DNA from: Pedobacter sp. ISL-64
GTDB taxonomy: Bacteria; Bacteroidota; Bacteroidia; Sphingobacteriales; Sphingobacteriaceae
DNA length: 64,000 bases
Direction of reading: 5' to 3'
Assembly (NCBI RefSeq): GCF_018613605.1
Contig: NZ_JAGGPU010000013.1
Location: forward strand, 1 to 64,000
Shown here: piece after piece, positions 52,869-61,313 of the stretch
Layout: the number at the start of each line of letters is the position of its first letter
Numbering within the stretch: the stretch's first letter is position 1
The notes under the pieces: model-generated
What the model was told of the DNA's origin: nothing
Seen by the model: the letters and a program-made list of their open reading frames with translations, nothing else
Database searches by the model: none
Translations under genes and position numbers: made by a program

Positions 52869-55559
52869 TTATTTTTGATGCTTTTTACCTAAAATCAACT
52901 TGTAAAGTTGAACCATTATCAGCGGCAGTGTACCTGCAAAAATTGCGGCGAGCCATGCCTGTAATGGTATTATATTGAGATTAAGAACCTGCCGGCTTTT
53001 GGGAAAAACATACACCAAAGTGATAAGAGAAAAGCAGAATATGATTGCCATCCATACGAATTTATTTTTGGTCACCTCATTTTTCGTCATTCCCGAGCGC
53101 AAAGAAGACATATTGAATACATGAAATAATTGGGCAGCAGCCAGCGTAATAAATGCTACATTATTGATGACCTCTACTTTTTCACTTACATATCTCATGC
53201 ATATAAAAATCGCAAGCATAACCGAAAGCGTCATGAGCACTGCATAAACCAAAATCACCAGCCAGTTACGGTTAGATATAATCTCAAGGCCAGGATCTCT
53301 TGGAGCCTTCAACATAATGGATTTATCTCCCTTTCCCAGGCCAAGAGCAAGCGCAGGAAAAACATCAGTAACCATATTCAGAAACAGAATCTGTAAGGGA
53401 AAGAGGATGGCACCAGTTCCCAAAAAGCCCAGTAGGGTTACAATAATAATTTCACTCAGGTTACAGGATATCAGATAGATGACAAAGCGCTGGATATTCT
53501 GAAAGATCTCTCTTCCATTGGCAACGGCCCGGGTAATCGATACAAAGGAGTCATCCTTAAGCACAATATTTGCAGTTTCTTTTGCCACTTGAGTGCCCCT
53601 TAGTCCCATGGCAATCCCTACATCTGCCTTTTTTATTGCTGGCGCATCATTTACCCCGTCTCCGGTCATCGCCACCAAAAAGCCAGCCTTCTGATAAGTA
53701 TCCACAATTTCGAGTTTCTGTTTAGGAGAAGTTCTGGCAAAGACAGTAGTGGAAAGAATCCTATCCCTCCACTCCTGATCCAATAAGTCTTCCTGCGGGA
53801 GTGCATTTCCCAATATCACCTGATCATCCGCTATTTCTGTGATGCCAACCTGTTTTGCAATACTTAAAGCTGTTAACGGATGGTCTCCGGTAATCATAAC
53901 GATTTTTATACCTGCAGAGCGGCAAGTCGATATAGCGCCTTTGATGTCACTTCGCGGGGGATCCAAAAACCCAACCATCCCCACATAGGTCAGCTCAGTT
54001 ATGAAGTCGCCATCAGGCATTTCATTCAGGCTTTTGAAGGCAAAAGCCAATACCCTTAACCCACTTGCTGAAAGGGTTTCTGCACTGGCGAGTATTTTTT
54101 CCCGATCACTGGAAGTGATTTCATTTAAACTATTTCCGGACTGGATCTTTGTGCACTTTAAGATCAAACCTTCAACTGCCCCTTTCACTGAAATGAAATA
54201 ATCATTTCCATTTTGATCGGCAGTTGCCATCAGTTTGGTTTCAGCGCTGAAGGGAATCTCCGATTTTCTCTGGTAATGTGCTGCAGAGCCCTCCCTGGAA
54301 AACGCGGCGGCTTTGCTCAATAGCAATAAGGCAATTTCAATAGGATCACCAGACACCTTAGACGTCTCAGTTTGATCAACAGGGGCATTGTTACAAAGCG
54401 TGCCGATTTTAACTAATAGCTCAAAATTTTCCTGGCTTCTGTTGATACCCATATCATCATACACCAGATGTCCCTTTTCCATAGAAACATGTACTTCTTC
54501 GTCAGGAAAAGACAGAACTTTTACAAAAATCTTATTTTCAGTCAAGGTTCCGGTTTTGTCTGTAAGGATGACATTCACTCCGCCGAGCGTTTCGACCGAG
54601 GAAAGTCTTTTGACGATTGCATCTCTTTTTGCCATGCGCAGCATGCCAAAAGCGAGCGCAACCGTTGCTACAATAGGAAGGCCTTCAGGAAAGGCAGCCA
54701 CAGCAAGTGCTATTGACGTTTCCAGAATCTCGAGCCAGGGTTTCCCTTCAATAAAAGCGGTGAGTGCAAAGAAAGCCGTCATGAAAAGGGTGATGTAAAT
54801 TAACTTTTTGGTCAGATTTCCGATTTTGATATCCAAAGGTGATTTGGTGGCAGCTGAACGACCAACCATCTCGCTGATCTTACCCAGTTCGGTGTTTGCG
54901 GCAATGCCTGTAATAATGACTTTGCCATTTCCGTTCATCACCGCTGTACCTTTGTATACCATGTTTGTTGATGCAGATGCATCAGTATCTGCCCCCTGGC
55001 TATCGCTTGTTTTAAGGATGGGAAATGATTCCCCAGTCAATGCAGACTCATCTACCTGAAGTCCGTTTGATTCGATAACCCGGCCATCTCCAGACACCAT
55101 GTCTCCGGAATCAAGCAGCAGCAAATCTCCAGGGGTCAACTGTTCGGAAAGTACATCCATGATTTTTCCGCCCCTAACGACTTTAGAGACACTTAGGTCC
55201 ATTTCTTTCAACGCCCGCATGGAACTCCTTGCCTGTAGTTCCATAAAAAAACCAATCAGGGCATTAACCAAAATAACGATAAATATTGCGATTGCTTCCA
55301 ACGAGTTTTTAAAATATAGCGATGCAAATGCAGCGATAAACAGCAGGTAAACGATAGGACTGTTAAACTGTTCAAAAAACATCTGCCAGATACTTTTGAC
55401 CTTTTGGCTGACGTTAATGTTGAGTCCAAATTGGACTGAACGTAACGAAGCCTCATTAATACTGATACCCTGCTGCCCATCCGTTTCAAAAGCATTAAGT
55501 AGTTCACCAACGCTTAAAACTGGAACAGGTGTATTATTGGCAGCTAAGTTATTGTTCAT
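52869..55559 (-). CDS. P-type Ca2+-transporting ATPase (P2A-like)
   Basis: 896 residues. Standard P-ATPase motifs: TGES, the phosphorylation site DKTGTLTEN, TGD in MITGDHPLTA, and TGDGVNDAPAIKKADVGIAMG. The transport residues match SERCA: PEGLP in M4, N and E in ISCNLSEIIIV (M5), and N, T, D in LNMVTDVFPALALG (M6), so Ca2+ is the likely ion, probably exported against H+. About ten helices; N-terminal cation-ATPase domain present. It shares a 254-bp divergent promoter region with the sensor kinase, which holds a near-perfect FNR-type box 102 bp upstream of this start. Confidence 0.92.
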   Translation of the reverse strand: MNNNLAANNTPVPVLSVGELLNAFETDGQQGISINEASLRSVQFGLNINVSQKVKSIWQMFFEQFNSPIVYLLFIAAFASLYFKNSLEAIAIFIVILVNALIGFFMELQARSSMRALKEMDLSVSKVVRGGKIMDVLSEQLTPGDLLLLDSGDMVSGDGRVIESNGLQVDESALTGESFPILKTSDSQGADTDASASTNMVYKGTAVMNGNGKVIITGIAANTELGKISEMVGRSAATKSPLDIKIGNLTKKLIYITLFMTAFFALTAFIEGKPWLEILETSIALAVAAFPEGLPIVATVALAFGMLRMAKRDAIVKRLSSVETLGGVNVILTDKTGTLTENKIFVKVLSFPDEEVHVSMEKGHLVYDDMGINRSQENFELLVKIGTLCNNAPVDQTETSKVSGDPIEIALLLLSKAAAFSREGSAAHYQRKSEIPFSAETKLMATADQNGNDYFISVKGAVEGLILKCTKIQSGNSLNEITSSDREKILASAETLSASGLRVLAFAFKSLNEMPDGDFITELTYVGMVGFLDPPRSDIKGAISTCRSAGIKIVMITGDHPLTALSIAKQVGITEIADDQVILGNALPQEDLLDQEWRDRILSTTVFARTSPKQKLEIVDTYQKAGFLVAMTGDGVNDAPAIKKADVGIAMGLRGTQVAKETANIVLKDDSFVSITRAVANGREIFQNIQRFVIYLISCNLSEIIIVTLLGFLGTGAILFPLQILFLNMVTDVFPALALGLGKGDKSIMLKAPRDPGLEIISNRNWLVILVYAVLMTLSVMLAIFICMRYVSEKVEVINNVAFITLAAAQLFHVFNMSSLRSGMTKNEVTKNKFVWMAIIFCFSLITLVYVFPKSRQVLNLNIIPLQAWLAAIFAGTLPLIMVQLYKLILGKKHQK

Positions 55560-55660
55560 CTTCTTTTATAACAGTCAATGCCAGAATTGACAGATGACGC
55601 TACATATAGCAAAAGTACCGCCCCAATTGTAGTTAGAAATGATATTCCCTACCTGAATTG

Positions 55661-55674
55661 ATGATGCTCATCAT
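55661..55674. promoter_or_regulatory. FNR-type box between ATPase and kinase genes
   Basis: ATGAT-GCTC-ATCAT: the inner TGAT-N4-ATCA is identical to the FNR consensus core (TTGAT-N4-ATCAA), and the site is a perfect inverted repeat in its arms. It lies 102 bp from the ATPase start and 140 bp from the kinase start, in the only region shared by both. Confidence 0.65.
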
Positions 55675-55813
55675 GAGCGGTTAGCCATTCTTCCATTTTT
55701 GAATGACAATCTTAAGCGTGCTGATATTCTTTGAAAGAATAAAATCCAAACAATCCCCTCTGGCGATGGTTCTATTAATGCAGCTAAAACATTTAGCTGT
55801 TAATCAATAAATT

Positions 55814-57031
55814 ATGGAAAATGCCGTATTGCTAAAGGCAATTATTGACCATGCAATAGACGGACTGATCACTATTGATGACAGCGGTGTGGTAGAGTCG
55901 ATTAATCCATCTGCATGTCGTCTTTTCGATTATGCTCCTGAAGAGGTTATTGGACAAAACATCTCCATATTGATGCCTCAATCAGATAGATCCAACCATA
56001 ACCGTTACCTTTTTAATTATAAACAAACGGATAAGGCAAATATCATTGGAATTGGCCGAGAGCTAATAGGCAAGAAGAAAAACGGGATTTTCTTTCCATT
56101 TCGTCTGGGCGTAAGTGAGGTTAAATATTCAGGCAGGATAATTTATGCTGGTTTCATTCATGATCTGACCAGGGAAAAAGAGGCAGAAGGAAAATTACAG
56201 GACTATACAGCACAACTTGAAATGCAGGTGGAAGAGCGAACGCATTCATTGAGAATGAGTGTGAATCAACTCCAAAAAACTCAAATTGATCTGAACCTGT
56301 CACTTAATAAAGAAAAAGAACTTGGACAGTTGAAGAGCAGATTTGTGTCCATCGCTTCTCATGAGTTCAGGACGCCACTAAGCCTCGTTCAGCTATCCGC
56401 TTCCTTAATCGAACGTTATACCGAAACACTTGATCAAAAGAACATCAGAAAGCATGTGGGCAAAATCAAAGATGCTGTACTTAATATTACAGCTATTCTT
56501 AACGACTTTTTATCACTGGAAAAATTAGACAGCGGGATGGTCAAGCCGTTACTGAGTCGCTTTAACTTATCAGAGATGGCAGAAGAAATTACCGGCGAAA
56601 TGCAGGTTGTTTTACAGGGAAAGCAAAAGATTATCTTTAAACACAGAGGTACTAGCCAAAAGATAACACTCGATCAAAATCTATTAAAAAATTGTATCAT
56701 CATATTAATAGACAACGCCATTAAATATTCAGGAGCTGATAGTCAGATTCAGTTTTACACCAAGATTAATGAGCATAATTGTACCATCAGAATCTGTGAT
56801 GATGGGATTGGTATTCCTGAAAGTGATCACAAACATCTTTTCGATGCTTTTTTTCGTGCCCACAATACTGGTAATATATCAGGTACTGGGCTTGGATTGA
56901 GTATACTTTCCAGATATACAGGATTGATGGATGGGCATGTCAGTTTTAAAAGCAGCGTTAACAGAGGAACCTTATTTACATTGACCTTCCCACAAAAAAA
57001 TAACCATGAGCAAAAAAGTATTGATTATTGA
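55814..57031 (+). CDS. FixL-like PAS sensor histidine kinase
   Basis: 405 residues, no membrane segment, so cytoplasmic. A PAS domain (1-125) closely follows FixL haem-PAS: EEVIGQNISILMPQSDRSNH, IIGIGRELIGKKKNG, YAGFIHDLTREKEAE. His62 and Arg82 stand 20 residues apart, as do the haem-ligand His200 and distal Arg220 of Bradyrhizobium FixL, so haem-based oxygen sensing is likely (inference). Then a coiled linker (125-170), HisKA with His183 (IASHEFRTPLS), and HATPase (IDNAIKYSG; CDDGIGIPE; GTGLGLSIL). Its end overlaps the response regulator start by 26 bp. Confidence 0.92.
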   Translation: MENAVLLKAIIDHAIDGLITIDDSGVVESINPSACRLFDYAPEEVIGQNISILMPQSDRSNHNRYLFNYKQTDKANIIGIGRELIGKKKNGIFFPFRLGVSEVKYSGRIIYAGFIHDLTREKEAEGKLQDYTAQLEMQVEERTHSLRMSVNQLQKTQIDLNLSLNKEKELGQLKSRFVSIASHEFRTPLSLVQLSASLIERYTETLDQKNIRKHVGKIKDAVLNITAILNDFLSLEKLDSGMVKPLLSRFNLSEMAEEITGEMQVVLQGKQKIIFKHRGTSQKITLDQNLLKNCIIILIDNAIKYSGADSQIQFYTKINEHNCTIRICDDGIGIPESDHKHLFDAFFRAHNTGNISGTGLGLSILSRYTGLMDGHVSFKSSVNRGTLFTLTFPQKNNHEQKSIDY

Positions 57032-58058
57032 AGATCATGGTGAGATACGTACAAACCTGGTTGAAATTCTAGAAATGGCCCGTTACACGGTATATCAGGC
57101 TGAGAATGGTAAGCTTGGCGTTGAACTGGCCATCAGCCATGTTCCAGATATCATACTTTGTGATATCATGATGCCCGAACTTGATGGATATGGTGTATTA
57201 TATATGCTCAACAGGCATGAGCAGACATCAGGAATTCCATTTATTTTTCTGACTGCAAAGGCCGAACATGCAGATCTTCGGAAAGGAATGGAACTGGGCG
57301 CAGATGATTATTTGGTTAAGCCCTTTGATGATATGGAATTGCTAAATGCCATTGATATCCGTTTAAGAAAGAAAGCTGCAAACGATCTTTCCCTCCAAAA
57401 CAGAACTGAAGCATTCAAAGTATTGGTTGAGAAAACAGACGGTCTTGCTGAATTCAATAAGATTATTGAGGAAAAGAAAAGCAGGAACTTCAAGAAGAAT
57501 CAGGTCATCTATTATGCGGATGATCATGGAAAAGGGCTCTATCTGGTTACGCATGGGAGAGTTAAAACCATAAAACTGGCAAAAGATGGCAGGGAGCTAA
57601 TGACAGGAATTTATGGTCAGGGTGACTATCTGGGGATTAATTCGGTATTAAGTGATAGTTGTTATGCAGATACTGCCACAGCGCTTGAAGATAGTAGCGT
57701 GTGCCTAATTCCAATAGATCAAATGGAAACCATACTTAATTTATATCCCGAGGTAGCAAGAAAATTCATCCATTTGCTTTCCAGGGACAATAGAGCAAAG
57801 GAAGAACAGCTGTTGGAACTGGCCTATCATTCGGTGAGAAAAAAAATGGCCGGTATACTACTCCGGCTTTATGGACAGACAAAGGCAAATGATAATTTAA
57901 TAAATATCTCCAGGGAAGATCTTGCCGCTATGGCCTGCATGGCCGCTGAAACGGTGAGCCGCACCTTATCTGATTTTAAGGATGAGCAGCTTATTGATAG
58001 AAACGGAACAAAAATAGCGATACTTAATCAGGAGGGACTTTCTAAAATGAAAAATTGA
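57006..58058 (+). CDS. Response regulator fused to CRP/FNR module
   Basis: 350 residues. Receiver domain (1-120): acidic pair in IIEDHG, phospho-acceptor Asp53 (LCDIMMPELDG), Thr/Lys in FLTAKAE and VKPFDD (Lys105). Then a cyclic-nucleotide-binding-type beta-roll (about 150-265) that lacks the cAMP-contact Arg-Ser of CRP, so it is probably not a cAMP receptor, and it has no N-terminal Fe-S cysteines. A CRP-type winged helix (about 295-345) ends with recognition helix E315-T-V-S-R319, like FNR. It merges FixJ- and FixK-type functions in one chain. Likely targets are the TGA-N6-TCA sites at 47692, 47714, 52737 and 55662. Confidence 0.92.
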   Translation: MSKKVLIIEDHGEIRTNLVEILEMARYTVYQAENGKLGVELAISHVPDIILCDIMMPELDGYGVLYMLNRHEQTSGIPFIFLTAKAEHADLRKGMELGADDYLVKPFDDMELLNAIDIRLRKKAANDLSLQNRTEAFKVLVEKTDGLAEFNKIIEEKKSRNFKKNQVIYYADDHGKGLYLVTHGRVKTIKLAKDGRELMTGIYGQGDYLGINSVLSDSCYADTATALEDSSVCLIPIDQMETILNLYPEVARKFIHLLSRDNRAKEEQLLELAYHSVRKKMAGILLRLYGQTKANDNLINISREDLAAMACMAAETVSRTLSDFKDEQLIDRNGTKIAILNQEGLSKMKN

Positions 58059-58305
58059 AGTCTATAATATTAAATACAATAGCTATTATAAAAAAGTATT
58101 CCTTTATAACATCCTGTAATGACCATAAGGAATTTAAGTAGCCCCAACGATTCGATTATTCCCCAAAGGAATAACCTTTCGCACAATAATCCCTTTATAT
58201 AAGCAAATGCAGTATAGATCAGCGCTGGCATCTATTCTCAAGAAGTCAATTCTATAAAAAATTGTTTGAACATTGAGATATAAGTCAAACCTGTATTAAT
58301 AAAAT

Positions 58306-58422
58306 TTAAAGCTTCTTCTTCCGATACCGACCTTCAAGTATATTTTTCGAAGTTCTTTCAAAATTCACAACCGTTTCGCAATGCTCTAACAGGCTCGAAC
58401 TTTCGCCGCTTAACGCTACTGA
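58306..58422 (-). pseudogene. Decayed coding-like remnant, right boundary repeat
   Basis: A 38-codon open stretch without a start, ending TAA, homologous to 45947-46114: shared residues include SS-L-EHC, VNFE, KN-LEG-YR and a KKKL tail. Its upstream edge runs straight into the tRNA-end copy at 58415. Same orientation as the left copy, so the pair flanks the stress cluster as direct repeats. Family unknown. Confidence 0.55.
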
Positions 58423-58462
58423 TCAAAAGCGCATCGAAAGATGGGCTTTTTTGGGTTTAAGG
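58415..58462. repeat. Second copy of tRNA-Met 3' end and terminator
   Basis: GCTACTGATCAAAAGCGCAT then CGAAAGATGGGCTTTTTT, matching 36466-36505 with few changes, but with no tRNA body upstream. It looks like a displaced attachment site. The rest of 58059-58659 shows no gene; GC-rich CACGCGGTACGCCTGCG lies near 58520. Confidence 0.75.
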
Positions 58463-58659
58463 CTTTTTAATTAACCTAAAATTTTTCTGCTATTGTAAAA
58501 TAAAGCTATCGCAAACATGCACACGCGGTACGCCTGCGCCAGCGAGGGCAAGCCTGGAGCATGATGAATGCACAAAAGCACCCGGCTTTTTTATTGCCAG
58601 GTAAACTGAAGAAACGGTTAATATTCTTTTCTATTAAACCTCCCCGAAAAAAAAAAATG

Positions 58660-59949
58660 CTAATGATTGATAATGATCTGTTTTTTAACTACATCTTTCC
58701 CTTGAAAGATGTGTAAAAAGTAAGTTCCATTTGGGATATCACTGGTAACCAACTCAATGTTTTCACCGCTTTTTGATAAGCCGCTTTTTAGGAATCTGGC
58801 ATTATGATCAAAGATTTTCACATTGAAAGGACTAAGCGACGCATTTTGAGAAACTGTTTCATTGCTGGCTTGTTTTTGAACAACACTTTCGTTCTGGCTG
58901 ATCTTAATGGTGTTGCTGGCGGGATTGGGAGATACGGCGAACTTGAAACCTCCACAGTTTACATTAACAAATAAAATCTCCGGGCTGGTTCCTTCACCAC
59001 AATTATTGGATACTTTTAACCTGATTGAGGTGGAAGTTAATCCGGTATTCACGGTAAGCACCGGTGTTCCCTGTCCGGCAATAATATACCAGCCATTTGT
59101 TAAGGCTGCAGGAGGTATTATCCAGTTATAATTTGTTGCCCCTGGTAAAGCATTAACGCTGTAGGTAGTAACAGAATTGGCACAGATAGAGGTCTGCCCG
59201 CTTATCGGGAAGTCGCCAGGAACAGGAGTTCCCACAAAAACTGTTTTAGCGGGTACGATAAAATTCCCACAGCTGTTGCTAACCGTTGCACTCAGCTGAA
59301 AAGAACCGTTTCCGATTTTAGTGATAGTGGCTACATTGTTAGTTGTACTAATACTCACTTGTTCAGACGGATTGGCGCTCCAGCTTACAGTTGCCCCTGC
59401 AGGTACACTAGAAAGCGCGTAGCTGGCTGAACTACAGAAACTAGACGAACCGGTAATCTCAGGCAGGTTGCGTTTATAAAAACCTTTGGTTTGCCCCGGA
59501 AGATAACTGGCAGGAACATAATTGATATCGTGTTTATAAAGCCCCATTTGGCCCCATTTGGATGTGCATTCATTATTGGCTCCGGTAATCACAGCCGAAT
59601 GATCTCCCTGATAGGAAACCCTGGTTTCAAGCGCGGAAGTAGTTGAGCTTACAATGTAACTGCCATCATTCCAAAACACGTCATCCCCGGGTGTATTGAG
59701 CCAGAAAGCATTTCCACCATCTCTTTTCACCCAAGCGTAATTGTGACAGTTGTAGGCAGAGGAAGGATCTTCAAGTTTTACGGCATTAGGATATTGGCTT
59801 TGCTGTACTGAATTGATGTAGCTCACCTCTGCTGCTGTAAGCGGCGTAGGATAAGAAGCGTAAAGGGATAAATCAGAGCAGTTAGGTGTATATTGTGCAT
59901 GAGAAATCTTACAATATAATAATAGAGCGATAAATAGTATTTTTTTCAT
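58660..59949 (-). CDS. Secreted protein with type IX sorting domain
   Basis: 429 residues: signal peptide (KKILFIALLLYCKISHA), an N-terminal domain (about 20-165) with YNCHNYAWVKRDGG, WLNTPGDDVFWNDGSY and GDHSAVITGANN, two PKD/Ig-like Cys-containing repeats (about 168-330) and a C-terminal type IX secretion sorting domain (FAVSPNPASNTIKI to KKQIIINH). The Cys in NCHNYAW and His in GDHSAV suggest a papain-like (CHAP/NlpC-type) catalytic pair, which is my inference. Exported by the type IX system and released or anchored at the surface. Confidence 0.82.
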   Translation of the reverse strand: MKKILFIALLLYCKISHAQYTPNCSDLSLYASYPTPLTAAEVSYINSVQQSQYPNAVKLEDPSSAYNCHNYAWVKRDGGNAFWLNTPGDDVFWNDGSYIVSSTTSALETRVSYQGDHSAVITGANNECTSKWGQMGLYKHDINYVPASYLPGQTKGFYKRNLPEITGSSSFCSSASYALSSVPAGATVSWSANPSEQVSISTTNNVATITKIGNGSFQLSATVSNSCGNFIVPAKTVFVGTPVPGDFPISGQTSICANSVTTYSVNALPGATNYNWIIPPAALTNGWYIIAGQGTPVLTVNTGLTSTSIRLKVSNNCGEGTSPEILFVNVNCGGFKFAVSPNPASNTIKISQNESVVQKQASNETVSQNASLSPFNVKIFDHNARFLKSGLSKSGENIELVTSDIPNGTYFLHIFQGKDVVKKQIIINH

Positions 59950-60086
59950 TTTTATAATGTAGTGGGTTCAAAATCATGACAGAGTGATGTATAGGTTTTC
60001 TTCCCTGTTCGGAAAGTAGTTTTGGAGAAATATTGTTTTTTACACCCCATTATTAAACACCAGAAGCAACATCGCCATGATTAGTT

Positions 60087-60791
60087 TTATTTAGCAAATA
60101 ATTTATTGATTAAACTGTCCATTGATTTTTCGTCCAGATAGGTCATTCTCGTAAGGAAACTTTCAAGCGCAGAATTTACGGTTTCTTTTTGTTTACCTAG
60201 ATCGGGTAATATTTTATTCCCTAAAAAGGCAATTGAAGCTTTTCCCGTGTAACCAAAATAGTCTGCATATTTACCTTTTAGGGCATATTTTGTTTCCAAA
60301 CCTTTTAATGCAGCTGTTTTTTCTGTCTGTGATAGTTTATTGATAATGCTGGTATTGGCTAACATCAGCTCCAGGGTTGTAATTCTGTATACGAATTTCC
60401 CTTTCAGTATATCAGCATTTAATTTTTCGATATTCGTCAAATCCTCCGCCAGGTAATATTTTAACAATACAGAATGGGCATTGTCTCTGGAGAAAAATTC
60501 TTTTAGACCGTTAAAACCCAACACGATATTGTTAAAACCTTCATAATAACTGTTATTTGCAACGTAATTATCAATAAGCGGATAATTCAGGCAGATTTCC
60601 AGGAGTTCTTCCGTAGTTGAATTTCTTACAATGTCATCAGGCAACTGACAAGCATTAATCATTTCTGCAGTAGACTTGAATTTTTTCCATTCAGATGTAC
60701 CAGGCTGCACAGGATAAGTGTATTTTGTTTGTGAGCTTACAACAGTAATCTGCAGCAACATAAACAAAACCATCAGGTATGTAATTTTCAT
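60087..60791 (-). CDS. Secreted helical protein, unknown
   Basis: 234 residues with a signal peptide (ITYLMVLFMLLQITVVSS/QT). The mature part is mostly helical (EMINACQLPDDIVRNSTTEE; LKGLETKYALKGKYADYFGY) and shows no catalytic motif. It lies 137 bp upstream of the sorting-domain protein on the same strand and may be its partner or inhibitor (inference). Confidence 0.72.
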   Translation of the reverse strand: MKITYLMVLFMLLQITVVSSQTKYTYPVQPGTSEWKKFKSTAEMINACQLPDDIVRNSTTEELLEICLNYPLIDNYVANNSYYEGFNNIVLGFNGLKEFFSRDNAHSVLLKYYLAEDLTNIEKLNADILKGKFVYRITTLELMLANTSIINKLSQTEKTAALKGLETKYALKGKYADYFGYTGKASIAFLGNKILPDLGKQKETVNSALESFLTRMTYLDEKSMDSLINKLFAK

Positions 60792-61313
60792 GAGCGTTAA
60801 AAGAGTATCAATTATTGTATATTTAACTATAGCCTAAATTAAGCTAAAATCAGTCAAAAATGATAAATAAAACCAGACAAGCGTTTGCGTGCATTTTTGT
60901 CACACCAGGTCAATAGTACATTAAAAAACATGAAATCATACCAGATCGAAACCAGAAAAACTGGCTACAACTTGGATAAAAAGTATTAAATATCAGGCGT
61001 ATGCAAACGCAAACGTTTGCGCACAATTAAACCTTATAATTTTTAAATTAAACCAATCAGAAAAATTGGTTATTGGCGACGGATGCATTAAACATTTTAG
61101 CTTTTCTGCTAAACGGCTTTGGTTACGTTAACCAGCATCCTCATGCCTGCATCTCCCTTTTGCTGGTGTACGCGTGCCGCGTGTGCAATTGAACCGCCAA
61201 AGTTAAAAATAGGTTTAAATACTATGTTTTTCCCATACGGCACGCGTGCGACTCGGATAGCTTTGTGAAAGTAGATTTTCTATTTCGAATTTAGAAGGCG
61301 TGAATACCTTATG
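60792..61313. other. Gene-free spacer with palindromes
   Basis: 522 bp. Holds the operator-like palindrome at 61008-61021 and the inverted repeat ACGCGTGCCG (61170-61179) / CGGCACGCGT (61238-61247). A related GCGTTTGCGTGC lies at 60881-60892. No gene is supported. Confidence 0.55.
61008..61021. promoter_or_regulatory. LacI-type operator-like palindrome
   Basis: CGCAAACGTTTGCG, a perfect 14-bp palindrome with a central CG, the usual shape of LacI/PurR/CcpA-family operators. An overlapping extra GCAAACG sits just upstream. It lies about 217 bp upstream of the secreted helical protein start (60791). No LacI-type regulator is encoded in the window. Confidence 0.5.

Noticed and set aside
57006..58058. 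cAMP receptor role for the CRP-type domain
   Set aside because: The conserved Arg-Ser of the cAMP pocket is absent, and control is more likely through the receiver domain.
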